Source: Geodermatophilus amargosae
GTDB lineage: Bacteria > Actinomycetota > Actinomycetes > Mycobacteriales > Geodermatophilaceae
Length of the DNA: 64,000 bases
NCBI RefSeq assembly: GCF_900116515.1
Contig: NZ_FPBA01000006.1
Span: forward strand, 88,118-152,117
Reading direction: 5' to 3'
The position numbers were made by a program, and so were the translations under genes. The notes below the pieces were generated by a model. The model searched no databases and was not told where the DNA came from. It saw nothing but the letters and a program-made list of their open reading frames with translations. This document shows positions 32,681 through 41,323 of this stretch, piece by piece (positions within the stretch are counted from its first letter, which is position 1; every line of letters starts with the position of its first letter).

Positions 32681-34215
32681 CGGTGTCGCCCGTGCACCAC
32701 GCCCATCACCCGCGCCACCGCGTCGGCCGCGGCCGGCGGGCGGGTGAACGACATCAGGTTCACCGGCAGCGCGTACCGCTGGCGGGTGATCGCCTTGGCG
32801 CGGGTGAACTCCTTGAGCCCGTCCTCGCCGTGGATCCGGCCGAAGCCGCTCTCGCCCACGCCGCCGAAGGGCAGCGCCGGGATCGAGGCGAACGTCAGCA
32901 CCGAGTTCACGCTGGTCATGCCGCTGCGCATCCGGCGGGCGAGGTCCATCGCGCGCGTCCTGGACCGGGAGAACACCGCGCCGGCCAGCCCGTAGGACGA
33001 CGCGTTGGTCCGCTCCAGCGCCTCCTCGGCGTCGGCGACCCGGGTGATGGTGATCGTCGGCCCGAAGGTCTCCTCCCGCACGGCGGACGACGACTCGGGG
33101 ACGTCGAGCAGCACGGTCGGGGAGACGAACGCGCCCTCGAGGGTGCCGCCGAGGACCGCGCGGCCGCCGGAGGACGTCGCGTCGTCGAGGTGCCGCTTCA
33201 CGACCTCGGCCTGCGAGGCCATCGTCATCGGGCCGTAGGCGGCCTCGTCGTCGGACCCGGGGCGCAGCCCGCGCACCCGCTCGGTGACCTCGGCGACGAA
33301 CCGGTCGTAGACCGGGGCCGTGGCGTACACGCGCTCGATGCCGATGCAGGTCTGCCCGGCGTTGCTCATCGATCCCCAGACGGCGGCGTCGGCCGCGGCG
33401 GCCACGTCGGCGTCGTCGTCGACGATCATCGCGTCCTTGCCGCCGAGCTCCATGAGCACGGGGGTGAGCGTCTCGGCGCAGGCGGCCATGACCCTGCGGC
33501 CGGTGGGCGCCGAGCCGGTGAAGGCGAGCTTGCCCACGCCGGCGCGGCACAGCGCGGCGCCGGTCTCGCCGGACCCGGTGACCACCTGGAAGGCGTCGGC
33601 GACGTCGGGGACGGCGGCCCGCCACGCGGCGGCCAGCCACGCGCCGACGGCCGGGGTGTACTCCGAGGGCTTGAAGACGACGGCGTTGCCCGCGGCCAGC
33701 GCGTAGGCGATGGAGCCCATGGGCGTGAACACCGGGTAGTTCCACGGGCCGATCACGCCGACGACGCCCAGGGGCTGGTACTCGAGGTACGCGGCGTGGT
33801 TGGCCGCGAGCACCCCGGCGCGCACGCGGCGCGGGCCGAGCGTCTTCCGGGCGTGCGCCCCGGCCCAGGAGAGGTGGTCGATCGCCAGGGTGATCTCGAG
33901 GATCGCGTCGGCGTGCGGCTTGCCGTTCTCCCGGTGCACCAGGTCGGCGAGCTCGTGCATGCGGCGGGCCAGGTAGCCGCGGTAGGCGGCCAGCCGCTGC
34001 CGGCGGCCGTCGTACCCCAGCTCGGCCCAGCGCTGCGCGGCCGGGCGGGCCCGCTCGACGGTCTCCCGCACCGCGGCCGCGTCGTGCACGGGGAAGACGC
34101 CGACGACGGCACCGGTGGCCGGGTTCGTCGACTCGAAGGTCTCGGTGGTGGCGTGCCGGTCGACCGTGCCGGCGGCGGCTGCGGTGACCGTGTCCATCTG
34201 CTCGGCGAGCGACAT
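32677..34215 (-). CDS. aldehyde dehydrogenase family protein
   Basis: A 512-residue NAD(P)-dependent ALDH. GVIGPWNYPVFTPMGSIAYA, FKPSEYTP, KLAFTGSAPTGRRVMAA, the general-base Glu in LMELGGKDAMIVDDDAD and the nucleophile Cys in MSNAGQTCIGIERVY are all present, with the C-terminal PALPFGGVGESGFGRIHG. It oxidises an aldehyde to an acid, probably the product of the GMC enzyme encoded immediately downstream and coupled by a four-base overlap. ATG 34215 has no ribosome site but a TAACCT lies seven bases upstream, suggesting a leaderless message. It diverges from the sacsin-type gene. Confidence 0.93.
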   Translation of the reverse strand: MSLAEQMDTVTAAAAGTVDRHATTETFESTNPATGAVVGVFPVHDAAAVRETVERARPAAQRWAELGYDGRRQRLAAYRGYLARRMHELADLVHRENGKPHADAILEITLAIDHLSWAGAHARKTLGPRRVRAGVLAANHAAYLEYQPLGVVGVIGPWNYPVFTPMGSIAYALAAGNAVVFKPSEYTPAVGAWLAAAWRAAVPDVADAFQVVTGSGETGAALCRAGVGKLAFTGSAPTGRRVMAACAETLTPVLMELGGKDAMIVDDDADVAAAADAAVWGSMSNAGQTCIGIERVYATAPVYDRFVAEVTERVRGLRPGSDDEAAYGPMTMASQAEVVKRHLDDATSSGGRAVLGGTLEGAFVSPTVLLDVPESSSAVREETFGPTITITRVADAEEALERTNASSYGLAGAVFSRSRTRAMDLARRMRSGMTSVNSVLTFASIPALPFGGVGESGFGRIHGEDGLKEFTRAKAITRQRYALPVNLMSFTRPPAAADAVARVMGVVHGRHR

Positions 34216-34222
34216 GTGGCGC

Positions 34223-34242
34223 AGGTTACCCCGCAAGTTACC
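34223..34242 (-). promoter_or_regulatory. -10 element and paired GTTACC repeats before the ALDH-GMC operon
   Basis: On the minus strand TAACCT (34228-34223) ends seven bases before ATG 34215. On the plus strand GTTACC occurs at 34225-34230 and 34237-34242, 12 bases apart, overlapping the -10; these may be half-sites for a regulator of the operon. Confidence 0.45.
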
Positions 34243-34302
34243 GGCGCGTAGCTCCGGTCGGGGACCCCTTCGGGGGACCCGCGCGCTGCCATGCTGACGC
34301 CC

Positions 34303-37300
34303 GTGGCCGACCCCTTCGACACCGCGGGCCTGCGCCGCCGCGTGCTCGCCGCCTGGACCGACTCCCCGGCGCGTTTCCGCGAGGACGCCAACGCCGAGGA
34401 GGACCTGGTCCGCGGCGGTTACCGGGACCGGCTGCTGGTCGAGCTCGCGCAGAACGCCGCCGACGCGGCATCCCGCGCCGGCGTCCCCGGGCGGCTGAGG
34501 CTGGAGCTGGTCGACGTCGGCAGCGGGGCCGAGGTCCTGCACGCCGCCAACACCGGGGCGCCGCTGGACGCCGCCGGGGTGACCGGGCTGGCCACGCTGC
34601 GCGCCTCGGCCAAGCGGGACGAGGTGCAGTCGGTCGGCCGGTTCGGGGTCGGCTTCGCCGCCGTCCTGGCCGTCAGTGACGAACCCGCCGTCCACTCCAC
34701 CGCCGGCGGTGTGCGGTTCAGCGCGGCGCACACCCGCGCCGAGGTGGCCGACGTCCCGGCGCTCGCCGCCGAGCTCGCCCGCCGCGACGGCGCCGTCCCG
34801 GTGCTGCGGCTGCCGTGGCCGGCCGACGGGCCCCCGCCCGCGGGCTACGCCACCGAGGTGGTCCTGCCGCTGCGCGCCGGCTCGCGGGCCGCCGTCCGCG
34901 CCGCGCTCGAGCAGCTGGAGGCGGAGCTGCTGCTGGCGCTGCCGGGGCTGGCCGAGGTCGAGGTCGTCGTGGACGGGACCGCGCGCCTGCTCACCTGCGC
35001 GTCCGAGCCGCCGCTGGCCCGCGTCCGCGACGGCGAGCGCACCACCACCTGGCGGCTGGCCACCCGCAGCGGCGAGCTGCCGGCCGGGCTGCTCGCCGAC
35101 CGCCCGGTCGAGGAGCGTGCCCGCCGCGGCTGGACGGTCACCTGGGCCGTCCCGATCGACGACGACGCCCGGCCGGTGCCGCCGGCCGGGCGGCAGGTGC
35201 TGCACGCGCCCACGCCGAGCGACGAGCCGCTGTCCCTGCCGGTGCGCCTGATCGCGCCCTTCCCGCTCGGCCCCGACCGCCGGCACGTGGCCCCCGGCCC
35301 GGTCACCGACGCGCTGGTCGCCGTCGCCGCGGACACCTACGCCGACCTGGTCCGAGAGCTCGCCGGCGACCCCGCGGTGCTCGCGCTGGTCCCGCGCATC
35401 GGCCTGGCAGCCGCCGAGCTCGACGCGGCGCTCGGCTCGGCGGTCCTCGACCGGCTGCGCGCCGCGGCCTGGCTGCCGGCCGCCGACCCGGAGGAGGACG
35501 GCACCCGGCAGCCGCCCACCCGAGCGGCGGTCCTCGACGACGACCGCGAGGAGCCGGTCGCCGTCCTCGCCGGGGTCCTGCCGGGTCTGCTGCCGGCCGG
35601 CTGGTCGCGGCGCGACGGCGCTCCGGCGCTGGCGGCCCTGGGCGTGCGGCGGCTCGGCCCGGCCCAGGTGGTCGAGGCCGTCTCGGGGATCAGCCGGCCG
35701 CCGCAGTGGTGGGCGCGGCTGTACGCCGCGCTCGACGGCGCCGACCGCGAGGAGCTCGGCGCGCTCCCCGTGCCGCTGGCCGACGGGCGCACCGCCTCCG
35801 GCCCGGCCGGCGTGCTGCTGCCCGCCGACGACCTCCCCGTGGCGCGCCTCGGCCCGCTGCACCTGCGGGTCGCCGAGCCCGCCGCGGTGGCGCCCCCGGC
35901 CGCGCGGCGGCTGCTCGAGCGGCTGGGTGCGCGCCCGGCGACCGCCGCCGTCGTGCTCGCCGACCCCGCCGTGCAGGCCGCGGTGGAGGAGTCGGTGGAC
36001 GCGGTCGAGGAGGGGTGGGACGACGGCGACCCGGCCGCGCTGGCCGAGGCCGTGCTCGCGCTGGTCGCCGCCGCCGGCACGGTGCCCGGCGAGCTGCCGT
36101 GGCTCGCCGAGCTCGCGCTGCCCGACGCCGACGGCGCCTGGGCGCCCGCGGGGGAGCTGCTGCTGCCGGGTGCGCCGCTGGCCGCGGTGATCGAGGACGG
36201 CGCGCTCGGGACGCTCGACCCGGACTTCGCCGCGGAGCACGACCCGGCGGCCCTGCGCGCGGCCGGGGTGCTGGCCGACTTCGCGCTGGTGCGCGCCGAG
36301 GACCCCGACGACCTCGACGTCGACGCGGCGGGGGAGTGGGCCGACGCCGTCGCCGACCGGCTGCCGCCCGGCGCCCCGCCGCCGTCGTGGCCGCCGGTGA
36401 CGGCCGTCCGGGACCTGGAACTGGTCGCCGACTGGGGCCGCGCGCTGCCGCTGCTGGCCGCGCTGCCCGAGGAGGCGTGGGCCGACGTCGTCCTCGACGG
36501 CGTGCCGGTGCCCGGCTACCTGCGCTGGTGGCTGAGCACGCACCCGGTGCTCGACGGCCGGCGGCCCGACCGGCTGTGCGCGCCGGGCAGCCGCGAGCTG
36601 CAGGGGCTGTACGAGCCCGCCACCGGTCCGGAGGGAGTGCTCGAGCGGCTGCGCCTGCCGGCCACCGTCGACGACGTCCTCGCCGACGTCGACACTGCGA
36701 TCGACCTGCTCGGGCGGCTGGGCGACCCCGCCCGCACGGTGCCCGCGCCGGTGCTGCGCAGCGTGTACGCCCGCCTCGCGCTGGCACTGGACGGCGTCGA
36801 CGTCGAGCCGCCCCCTCGGGTGCGGGTGGCGCCGGACCGGGTCGCCGACCCCGCCCGTGAGGCCGTCGTCGTGCTCGACGCCCCGTGGCTGCAGCCACTG
36901 GCCGACGCGCTGCTCGTGCCCGCCGGCGGCGCACCGGGGCCCGTGGCCGACCTGCTCGACCTGCCGCTGGCCAGCGAGCGGGTGCCGGCGGTGGTCACCA
37001 GCACGCCGGTGCGCCGGCAGCCGTGGGCCGCGGTGCCCGGCGCCGACCTCGCCGCGGCCCGCCTCGGGGTGCCGGAGCTGACCGGGGAGGTCGCCGTCCA
37101 CGAGCCGCTGCTGGCCGGGGAGGTCGCCGTCCACGAGCCGCTGCTGGCCGGCGGCCGGGCGGTGCCGTGGTGGCCCGGCGAGGCGGTCGACTGCGTGGAC
37201 GGGAGCCCGGCCGCGCTCGGCCGGGCGCTGGCCTGGCGGGCCGGCGCCTGGTCGCTGCGTCAGGCGCTGGCCGAGGCGTTCGCCGAGCCCGCCCGGTCCG

Positions 37301-37332
37301 CCGACCTCGCCGCGGAGGACGCGGTCGAGTAA
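34303..37332 (+). CDS. sacsin/Hsp90-type N-terminal ATPase domain protein
   Basis: A 1009-residue protein. The first 200 residues form a GHKL/Hsp90-like ATPase: LLVELAQNAADAASRAG carries the N-box Glu and Asn (about 47 and 51), HAANTGAPLD replaces the DxGxG loop, and SVGRFGVGFAAVLAVSD gives the G-box. The rest is Ala/Leu/Asp/Pro-rich with no recognised domain. Sacsin-type ATPases are thought to remodel proteins; bacterial versions are largely uncharacterised. GTG 34303 is preferred because relatives as I remember them begin with a V/M-x-D-P-F sequence; ATG 34291 is in frame just upstream. A 33-base tandem duplication lies near the C-terminus. The stop is fused to a stop-anchored repeat. Confidence 0.85.
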   Translation: MADPFDTAGLRRRVLAAWTDSPARFREDANAEEDLVRGGYRDRLLVELAQNAADAASRAGVPGRLRLELVDVGSGAEVLHAANTGAPLDAAGVTGLATLRASAKRDEVQSVGRFGVGFAAVLAVSDEPAVHSTAGGVRFSAAHTRAEVADVPALAAELARRDGAVPVLRLPWPADGPPPAGYATEVVLPLRAGSRAAVRAALEQLEAELLLALPGLAEVEVVVDGTARLLTCASEPPLARVRDGERTTTWRLATRSGELPAGLLADRPVEERARRGWTVTWAVPIDDDARPVPPAGRQVLHAPTPSDEPLSLPVRLIAPFPLGPDRRHVAPGPVTDALVAVAADTYADLVRELAGDPAVLALVPRIGLAAAELDAALGSAVLDRLRAAAWLPAADPEEDGTRQPPTRAAVLDDDREEPVAVLAGVLPGLLPAGWSRRDGAPALAALGVRRLGPAQVVEAVSGISRPPQWWARLYAALDGADREELGALPVPLADGRTASGPAGVLLPADDLPVARLGPLHLRVAEPAAVAPPAARRLLERLGARPATAAVVLADPAVQAAVEESVDAVEEGWDDGDPAALAEAVLALVAAAGTVPGELPWLAELALPDADGAWAPAGELLLPGAPLAAVIEDGALGTLDPDFAAEHDPAALRAAGVLADFALVRAEDPDDLDVDAAGEWADAVADRLPPGAPPPSWPPVTAVRDLELVADWGRALPLLAALPEEAWADVVLDGVPVPGYLRWWLSTHPVLDGRRPDRLCAPGSRELQGLYEPATGPEGVLERLRLPATVDDVLADVDTAIDLLGRLGDPARTVPAPVLRSVYARLALALDGVDVEPPPRVRVAPDRVADPAREAVVVLDAPWLQPLADALLVPAGGAPGPVADLLDLPLASERVPAVVTSTPVRRQPWAAVPGADLAAARLGVPELTGEVAVHEPLLAGEVAVHEPLLAGGRAVPWWPGEAVDCVDGSPAALGRALAWRAGAWSLRQALAEAFAEPARSADLAAEDAVE
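37082..37147 (+). repeat. 33-base in-frame tandem duplication in the sacsin-type gene
   Basis: Two identical consecutive 33-base units starting CCGGGGAGGTCGCCGTCCAC encode GEVAVHEPLLA twice in a row. No base differs between the copies, so the duplication is recent. Confidence 0.9.
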
Positions 37333-37396
37333 GGACCCCCCTGCCCCCCAACGCTCGCGAGCTCGCGTCGGGCCCCTGCAGGGGGGGCCTCGGTCC
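37333..37396 (+). terminator. stop-anchored palindromic repeat, copy C
   Basis: Begins GGACCCCCCTGC directly after the TAA of the sacsin-type gene and returns as GCAGGGGGGGCC; centre CGCTCGCGAGCTCGCGTCGG. Near-identical to copy A. Confidence 0.75.
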
Positions 37397-37408
37397 ACTG
37401 GGCGGCCG

Positions 37409-37774
37409 TCAGTGCCAGCGGGGGGCGGCCAGGGCACCGGGCGCGTGCCCGTGCGCCGAGGTGCGGCCGCCGGTCTTCCGGCCCCGCTGCAGGGGCCCGC
37501 CGCGAGCGTGCGAGCGGTGCGGGGCAGAGGGGTCCTTCGACCACTGCTCCGCCGACAGCGCGCCGGCTCGGGCGGTCGGCGCCGGCCCGGCGGTCCGCAG
37601 CCAGCGGATCCCGGTGACGCCGGGGAGCTGGGCACGCAGGACCGGGCCGAGCGCCGCCCCGGGTGCGGCGAGCACGGCGGAGGCGAGCCGGTCGAAGGCG
37701 GCGGCGTCCGGGGCGGGCAGGGCGTCGCGCGCGGCGGCGGCCGCGGCGGTCAGGGGACGGACGGGACGTGACAC
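37409..37774 (-). CDS. small unknown protein whose C-terminus reads through a palindromic repeat
   Basis: A 121-residue open frame with a convincing start: GTG 37774 follows GGAGG with a five-base gap. The first 75 residues look like a real small protein (RPLTAAAAAARDALPAPDAA, FDRLASAVLAAPGAALGPVL, GVTGIRWLRTAGPAP). From about residue 79 the sequence is encoded by repeat copy D (KDPSAPHRSHARGGPLQRG) and then by low-complexity DNA. In the other repeat copies a stop codon sits immediately before the GGACCCC start; here that position reads TCGAAGGACC, so the native stop appears to have been lost. Function unknown. It may be a pseudogene-like extended form. Confidence 0.6.
   Translation of the reverse strand: MSRPVRPLTAAAAAARDALPAPDAAAFDRLASAVLAAPGAALGPVLRAQLPGVTGIRWLRTAGPAPTARAGALSAEQWSKDPSAPHRSHARGGPLQRGRKTGGRTSAHGHAPGALAAPRWH
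37480..37535 (-). repeat. stop-anchored palindromic repeat, copy D (now inside an open frame)
   Basis: Read on the minus strand it begins GGACCCCTCTGCCCC and ends CTGCAGCGGGGCC, with centre CCGCTCGCACGCTCGCGGCGG. It is the only copy not preceded by a stop codon; the 37409-37774 frame runs through it. Confidence 0.75.
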
Positions 37775-37975
37775 GGGGGCCTCCGGGGGGAGGTCGGACC
37801 GGCCGCGGGCGGCCGGCAGCCAGGGAGGGACGCGCCCGGGTGGGCGGACGGGAGCGGGGAGCGGCAGCTCGACCCGCGGGCGTCCCGTTCGGGGACGCGG
37901 ACGTCGCAGCGAGGCGGTCGGCTCAGGAGCGCATGCGGCGACGGTAGGGCGCCCCGGCGCCCCCCGTCGAACGGT

Positions 37976-38287
37976 TCACCGCCGGCTCTGCGGGTCGTCG
38001 GCGGCCTGGGGAGCGCGGCGCGCCCGGTGGGCCTCCCAGCGCTCCCGGTCGCGGGCGCGGGCGTCGGCGTTGCGCTCCCAGCGGGCCTTGCGCCGGCGGG
38101 CGCGGAGCACCTCGCGCTCCTCGAAGGTGGAGTGCGCGTCCCAGTCCTGGGCCATCAGGAGGACCAGCAGCAGGACGGCGCCGAAGATGACCAGCCCCGC
38201 GCTGACGAGGACGTCGGGGATGACGAGGAACGCCACGACCGAGACCGCCGCCCAGACGAGGAACGCCAGCACCAGTCGCCTGTTCAC
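37976..38287 (-). CDS. small two-helix membrane protein with charged tail
   Basis: A 103-residue protein. Two membrane helices lie at residues 4-24 (LVLAFLVWAAVSVVAFLVI) and 28-46 (VSAGLVIFGAVLLLVLLMA), followed by a highly charged helix RARRRKARWERNADARARDR that should lie in the cytoplasm. Type and order match small actinobacterial membrane proteins without known function. GTG 38287 is preceded by GATACT seven bases away and no ribosome site, suggesting a leaderless mRNA. It diverges from the STAS gene. Confidence 0.75.
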   Translation of the reverse strand: MNRRLVLAFLVWAAVSVVAFLVIPDVLVSAGLVIFGAVLLLVLLMAQDWDAHSTFEEREVLRARRRKARWERNADARARDRERWEAHRARRAPQAADDPQSRR

Positions 38288-38624
38288 ACCGGCCAGTATC
38301 CCAGCCCGCGCGGCCGGGGCGGCGAGGGAGGAGGAGCCCCGGAGGAGGGGTGCGCTCCCTCGGGGAGCCGTCGGGTGACCGCCCGCGCCACGGGCCGGCC
38401 GACGGTGGTGTGCCTGGTCACGGCGCCGGTCGCGTCGAGGCGACACGCCGGGCACGGGGCGGTGGACCCCCGCGGAGGACCTTGCGTCCCCATCACCCCG
38501 GGCCTACCGTCCCGGTTGCGGTTCAACATCAAGCCGTGCATCGCCCATGCCGGACTCCGCGCCGTGGTGTGGCTCTCCAGCCGCTGTCCTCCGCACGGGT
38601 TCGCCCTCCACCGAGGAGCGCACC
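38288..38624. other. 337-base divergent intergenic region
   Basis: No gene is supported here. It lies between the leftward small membrane protein and the rightward STAS gene. Visible contents are GATACT (minus strand, 38300-38295) as the likely -10 for the leftward gene and GAGGAG at 38613-38618 as the ribosome site for STAS. No clear promoter for the STAS gene and no strong hairpin were found. Confidence 0.6.
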
Positions 38625-39008
38625 GTGACCACTCTCTCCCAGGGCACACCCACCACCCCGGGCCCCCTCGACGACCTGCTCACCGTCGACACGGTCATCC
38701 TCGACGACGTCGTCCGCCTCGTGCTCGCCGGTGAGGTCGACTGCGCCACCGCGCCCGTGCTGCGCCGCGCGCTCGACACCGCCTTCGCCTCCGGTCCGCG
38801 GCTGGTGACCGTGGACCTCGTGGCCGTGACCTTCCTCGATTCCGCCGGCCTGTCCGCGCTGGCCGTCGCACACCGCACCGCCGCCGCCCAGGACACCCGC
38901 CTCCGGGTCCTCGTCAGCACCCGCGCCGTCAGCCGGGCGCTGCAGGTCACCGGGCTGTGGGACCTCCTCGGCGTCGAGCAGGTCGAGCGCGGCGTCGGCG
39001 CGGCCTGA
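38625..39008 (+). CDS. STAS-domain anti-sigma factor antagonist
   Basis: A 127-residue single STAS domain. After a flexible Thr/Pro/Leu start, DVVRLVLAGEVDCATAPVLR forms the first strand-helix, VTVDLVAVTFLDSAGLSALA carries the conserved phosphorylatable Ser in DSAG (about residue 76), and VLVSTRAVSRALQVTGLWDL closes the domain. Such proteins, when dephosphorylated by a SpoIIE phosphatase, bind an anti-sigma kinase and free a stress sigma factor. It is solitary here; an RsbP-like phosphatase is encoded at 55.8 kb and could be a partner, though that link is only inference. GTG 38625 follows GAGGAG. Confidence 0.92.
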   Translation: MTTLSQGTPTTPGPLDDLLTVDTVILDDVVRLVLAGEVDCATAPVLRRALDTAFASGPRLVTVDLVAVTFLDSAGLSALAVAHRTAAAQDTRLRVLVSTRAVSRALQVTGLWDLLGVEQVERGVGAA

Positions 39009-39195
39009 GCAACCGGTCGTCGCGGCGAGCCCCGTCCACGCCGCGACACCGCACGGCCGTACCCGCCCGGCCCACCTGAGGCGCCTGTGAGCACCGGCTG
39101 CGCCCGGGGCCGTCATCGCCGGTCCGCAGGCGGGGGAGGACACTGCCTGGCGAGCCGCCCGGACGCGGGCGGGACCACGAACCGAGGAGGACGCC

Positions 39196-40407
39196 GTGCG
39201 TGACGCGGTCATCTGTGAGCCGCTGCGGACCCCGGTCGGGGGCTTCGGGGGATCCCTGCGGGACGTCCCCGTGCAGGACCTGGCCTCGACCGTCGTCAAG
39301 GCGCTCCTGGAGCGCACCGGCCTGCCGCCGGAGTCGGTCGACGACGTCGTCCTCGGCCACTGCTACCCCACGATGGAGGCGCCGGCGATCGGCCGCGTCG
39401 CCGCACTGGACGCCGGCCTGCCGGTGACCGCCGCGGGCATCCAGGTCGACCGCCGCTGCGGCTCGGGCCTGCAGGCGGTGCTCTACGCGGCGATGCAGGT
39501 GCAGACCGGCTCGGCCGAGGTCGTGCTGGCCGGTGGTGCGGAGTCCATGAGCAACGCGCCGTTCTACTCGAACGCCATGCGCTGGGGCGTCAAGGCCGGC
39601 CCCGGCGTCCTGCTGCAGGACGGCCTGGCCCGCGGCCGCGTCACCGCCGGCGGGGTGAACCACCCGGTGCCCGGCGGCATGCTCGAGACCGCCGAGAACC
39701 TGCGCCGGGAGTACGGGATCGGCCGCGAGGAGCAGGACGAGTACTCCGTGCGCAGCCACCAGCGGGCCGCCGCCGCCACCGAGGCGGGCCGGTTCGCCGA
39801 CGAGATCGTCCCGGTGACGATCAAGGGCCGGAAGGGCGACACCGTCGTCGAGCGCGACGAGCACATCCGCCCCGACTCGAACGTCGAGACGCTGGCCAAG
39901 CTGCGCCCGATCATGGGCAAGGACGACCCCGACGCCACCGTCACCGCCGGCAACGCCAGCGGCCAGAACGACGGCGCCGCGATCTGCGTCGTCACCTCGC
40001 CGGAGAAGGCGGCCGAGCTCGGGCTGCGCCCGCTGGCCCGGATCGTGTCGTGGGCCGTGGCCGGCGTCCCGCCGAAGACCATGGGCATCGGCCCGGTCCC
40101 GGCGACGGCGAAGGCGCTCGACCTCGCCGGCCTGAAGCTGTCCGACATCGACCTCGTCGAGCTCAACGAGGCCTTCGCCAGCCAGGTCCTCGCGGTGACC
40201 CGCGAGTGGGGCTTCACCGAGGCCGACTTCGACCGGATGAACGTCAACGGCTCGGGCATCTCGCTGGGCCACCCGGTCGGCGCCACCGGTGGGCGCATCC
40301 TCGCCACGCTGACCCGCGAGATGGACCGCCGCGGGGCCCGCTACGGCCTGGAGACGATGTGCATCGGCGGCGGCCAGGGCCTCGCCGCCGTCCTCGAGCG
40401 CGTGTGA
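39196..40407 (+). CDS. acetyl-CoA C-acyltransferase (thiolase)
   Basis: A 403-residue thiolase. The nucleophile Cys88 lies in QVDRRCGSGLQAVL; the C-terminal catalytic elements NEAFASQVL, GSGISLGHPVGATGGRILAT (His) and METMCIGGGQG-like ETMCIGGGQGLAAV (second Cys) are intact. It condenses or cleaves acyl-CoA by one acetyl unit in beta-oxidation or in acetoacetyl-CoA formation. GTG 39196 follows GAGGAGGAC. An SDR reductase starts 132 bases downstream; the pair would make or use 3-hydroxyacyl-CoA. A stop-anchored repeat begins at the base after the stop. Confidence 0.93.
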   Translation: MRDAVICEPLRTPVGGFGGSLRDVPVQDLASTVVKALLERTGLPPESVDDVVLGHCYPTMEAPAIGRVAALDAGLPVTAAGIQVDRRCGSGLQAVLYAAMQVQTGSAEVVLAGGAESMSNAPFYSNAMRWGVKAGPGVLLQDGLARGRVTAGGVNHPVPGGMLETAENLRREYGIGREEQDEYSVRSHQRAAAATEAGRFADEIVPVTIKGRKGDTVVERDEHIRPDSNVETLAKLRPIMGKDDPDATVTAGNASGQNDGAAICVVTSPEKAAELGLRPLARIVSWAVAGVPPKTMGIGPVPATAKALDLAGLKLSDIDLVELNEAFASQVLAVTREWGFTEADFDRMNVNGSGISLGHPVGATGGRILATLTREMDRRGARYGLETMCIGGGQGLAAVLERV

Positions 40408-40470
40408 GGACCCCCCTGCCTCCCGCCACTCGCATGCTCCCGGCGGGACCCTGCAGCAGGGCCGGGGGCC
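40408..40470 (+). terminator. stop-anchored palindromic repeat, copy E
   Basis: Begins GGACCCCCCTGCCTCC at the base after the thiolase TGA, with centre CCACTCGCATGCTCCCGGCGG and return CTGCAGCAGGGCC. It is the most diverged copy and lies between two same-strand genes. Confidence 0.65.
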
Positions 40471-40539
40471 CGTGCGGCGGGGCCGGGGGCTGCCCGGCAT
40501 GATCGGCCGGCAGCCCCCGACCCCGAGGAGACCCTCCCC

Positions 40540-41301
40540 ATGAGCGAGTCCACCGCCCGCGTCGCGATCGTCACGGGCGCCGCCCGCGGCATCGGTGCGG
40601 CCACCGCGCTCCGACTGGCCGCCGACGGCTTCGCCGTCGCGGTCATCGACCTCGACGAGTCCTCCACCGCTGGAACCGTGGAGGCGATCGAGGCCGCGGG
40701 CGGTCGCGCGCTGGGGGTGGGCGCCGACGTGGGTGACCCCGAGCAGGTGCAGGCCGCCGTCGACCGGGTGGCCGCGGAGCTGGGCCCGCCGGTGGTGCTG
40801 GTGAACAACGCGGGCGTCACCCGCGACAACATGCTGTTCAAGATGACCGACGCCGACTGGGACCTGGTCATGCACGTCCACCTGCGCGGCTCGTTCCTCA
40901 TGACCCGCGCCTGCCAGAAGTACATGGTGGACGCGAAGTGGGGCCGCGTGGTCAACCTGTCGAGCACCTCGGCGCTGGGCAACCGGGGCCAGGCCAACTA
41001 CGCCACCGCGAAGGCCGGGCTGCAGGGCTTCACCAAGACCCTCGCCATCGAGCTGGGCAAGTTCGGCGTCACCGCCAACGCGATCGCCCCGGGCTTCATC
41101 CAGACCGAGATGACCAAGGCCACCGCCGAGCGGATCGGCCGGGACTGGCAGGAGTACGTGGCCGAGCGCGCCGCGGCGATCCCGGTGGCCCGCGCGGGCG
41201 TCCCCGAGGACATCGCGCACACCGTCTCGTTCTTCGCCAGCGAGGGCGCGGGCTTCGTCTCCGGCCAGGTCGTCTACGTGGCCGGCGGCCCCCGCAACTA
41301 G
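40540..41301 (+). CDS. 3-oxoacyl-ACP/CoA reductase, SDR family (FabG/PhaB-like)
   Basis: A 253-residue classical SDR. IVTGAARGIGAATALRLAAD binds NADP(H); VLVNNAGVTRDNMLFKMTDA is the FabG-type NNAG region; Ser in VVNLSSTSALGNRGQANYAT, and YATAK give the catalytic residues; GFIQTEMTKA and GFVSGQVVYVAGGP complete the family pattern. It reduces a 3-oxoacyl thioester to the 3-hydroxy form. Its place after the thiolase suggests a shared pathway (beta-oxidation reversal or hydroxyalkanoate precursor). GAGGAG lies upstream of ATG 40540. Confidence 0.92.
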   Translation: MSESTARVAIVTGAARGIGAATALRLAADGFAVAVIDLDESSTAGTVEAIEAAGGRALGVGADVGDPEQVQAAVDRVAAELGPPVVLVNNAGVTRDNMLFKMTDADWDLVMHVHLRGSFLMTRACQKYMVDAKWGRVVNLSSTSALGNRGQANYATAKAGLQGFTKTLAIELGKFGVTANAIAPGFIQTEMTKATAERIGRDWQEYVAERAAAIPVARAGVPEDIAHTVSFFASEGAGFVSGQVVYVAGGPRN

Positions 41302-41323
41302 CAGGACCGGCGTCCGGGGCCCG

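Noticed and set aside
31049..34215. Choline-to-betaine (betA-betB) operon
   Set aside because: Enzyme order and coupling fit an alcohol-aldehyde-acid route, but no choline-specific residue, BetI regulator or choline transporter is seen; the substrate was left open.
32677..37635. 1652-codon leftward open frame across the sacsin-type gene
   Set aside because: Only the first part (32677-34215) encodes a recognisable protein; the rest is low-complexity sequence antisense to the sacsin-type ATPase and arises from the GC-rich third positions of that gene.
37775..37975. Small gene between the repeat-extended protein and the two-helix membrane protein
   Set aside because: Frames here are short and low complexity, with no ribosome site; only a 7-base hairpin near 37886 was seen.
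39196..41301. phaA-phaB polyhydroxybutyrate operon
   Set aside because: Thiolase and reductase are adjacent, but no synthase or phasin gene is present and a repeat element separates the genes, so only a general thiolase/reductase call is made.
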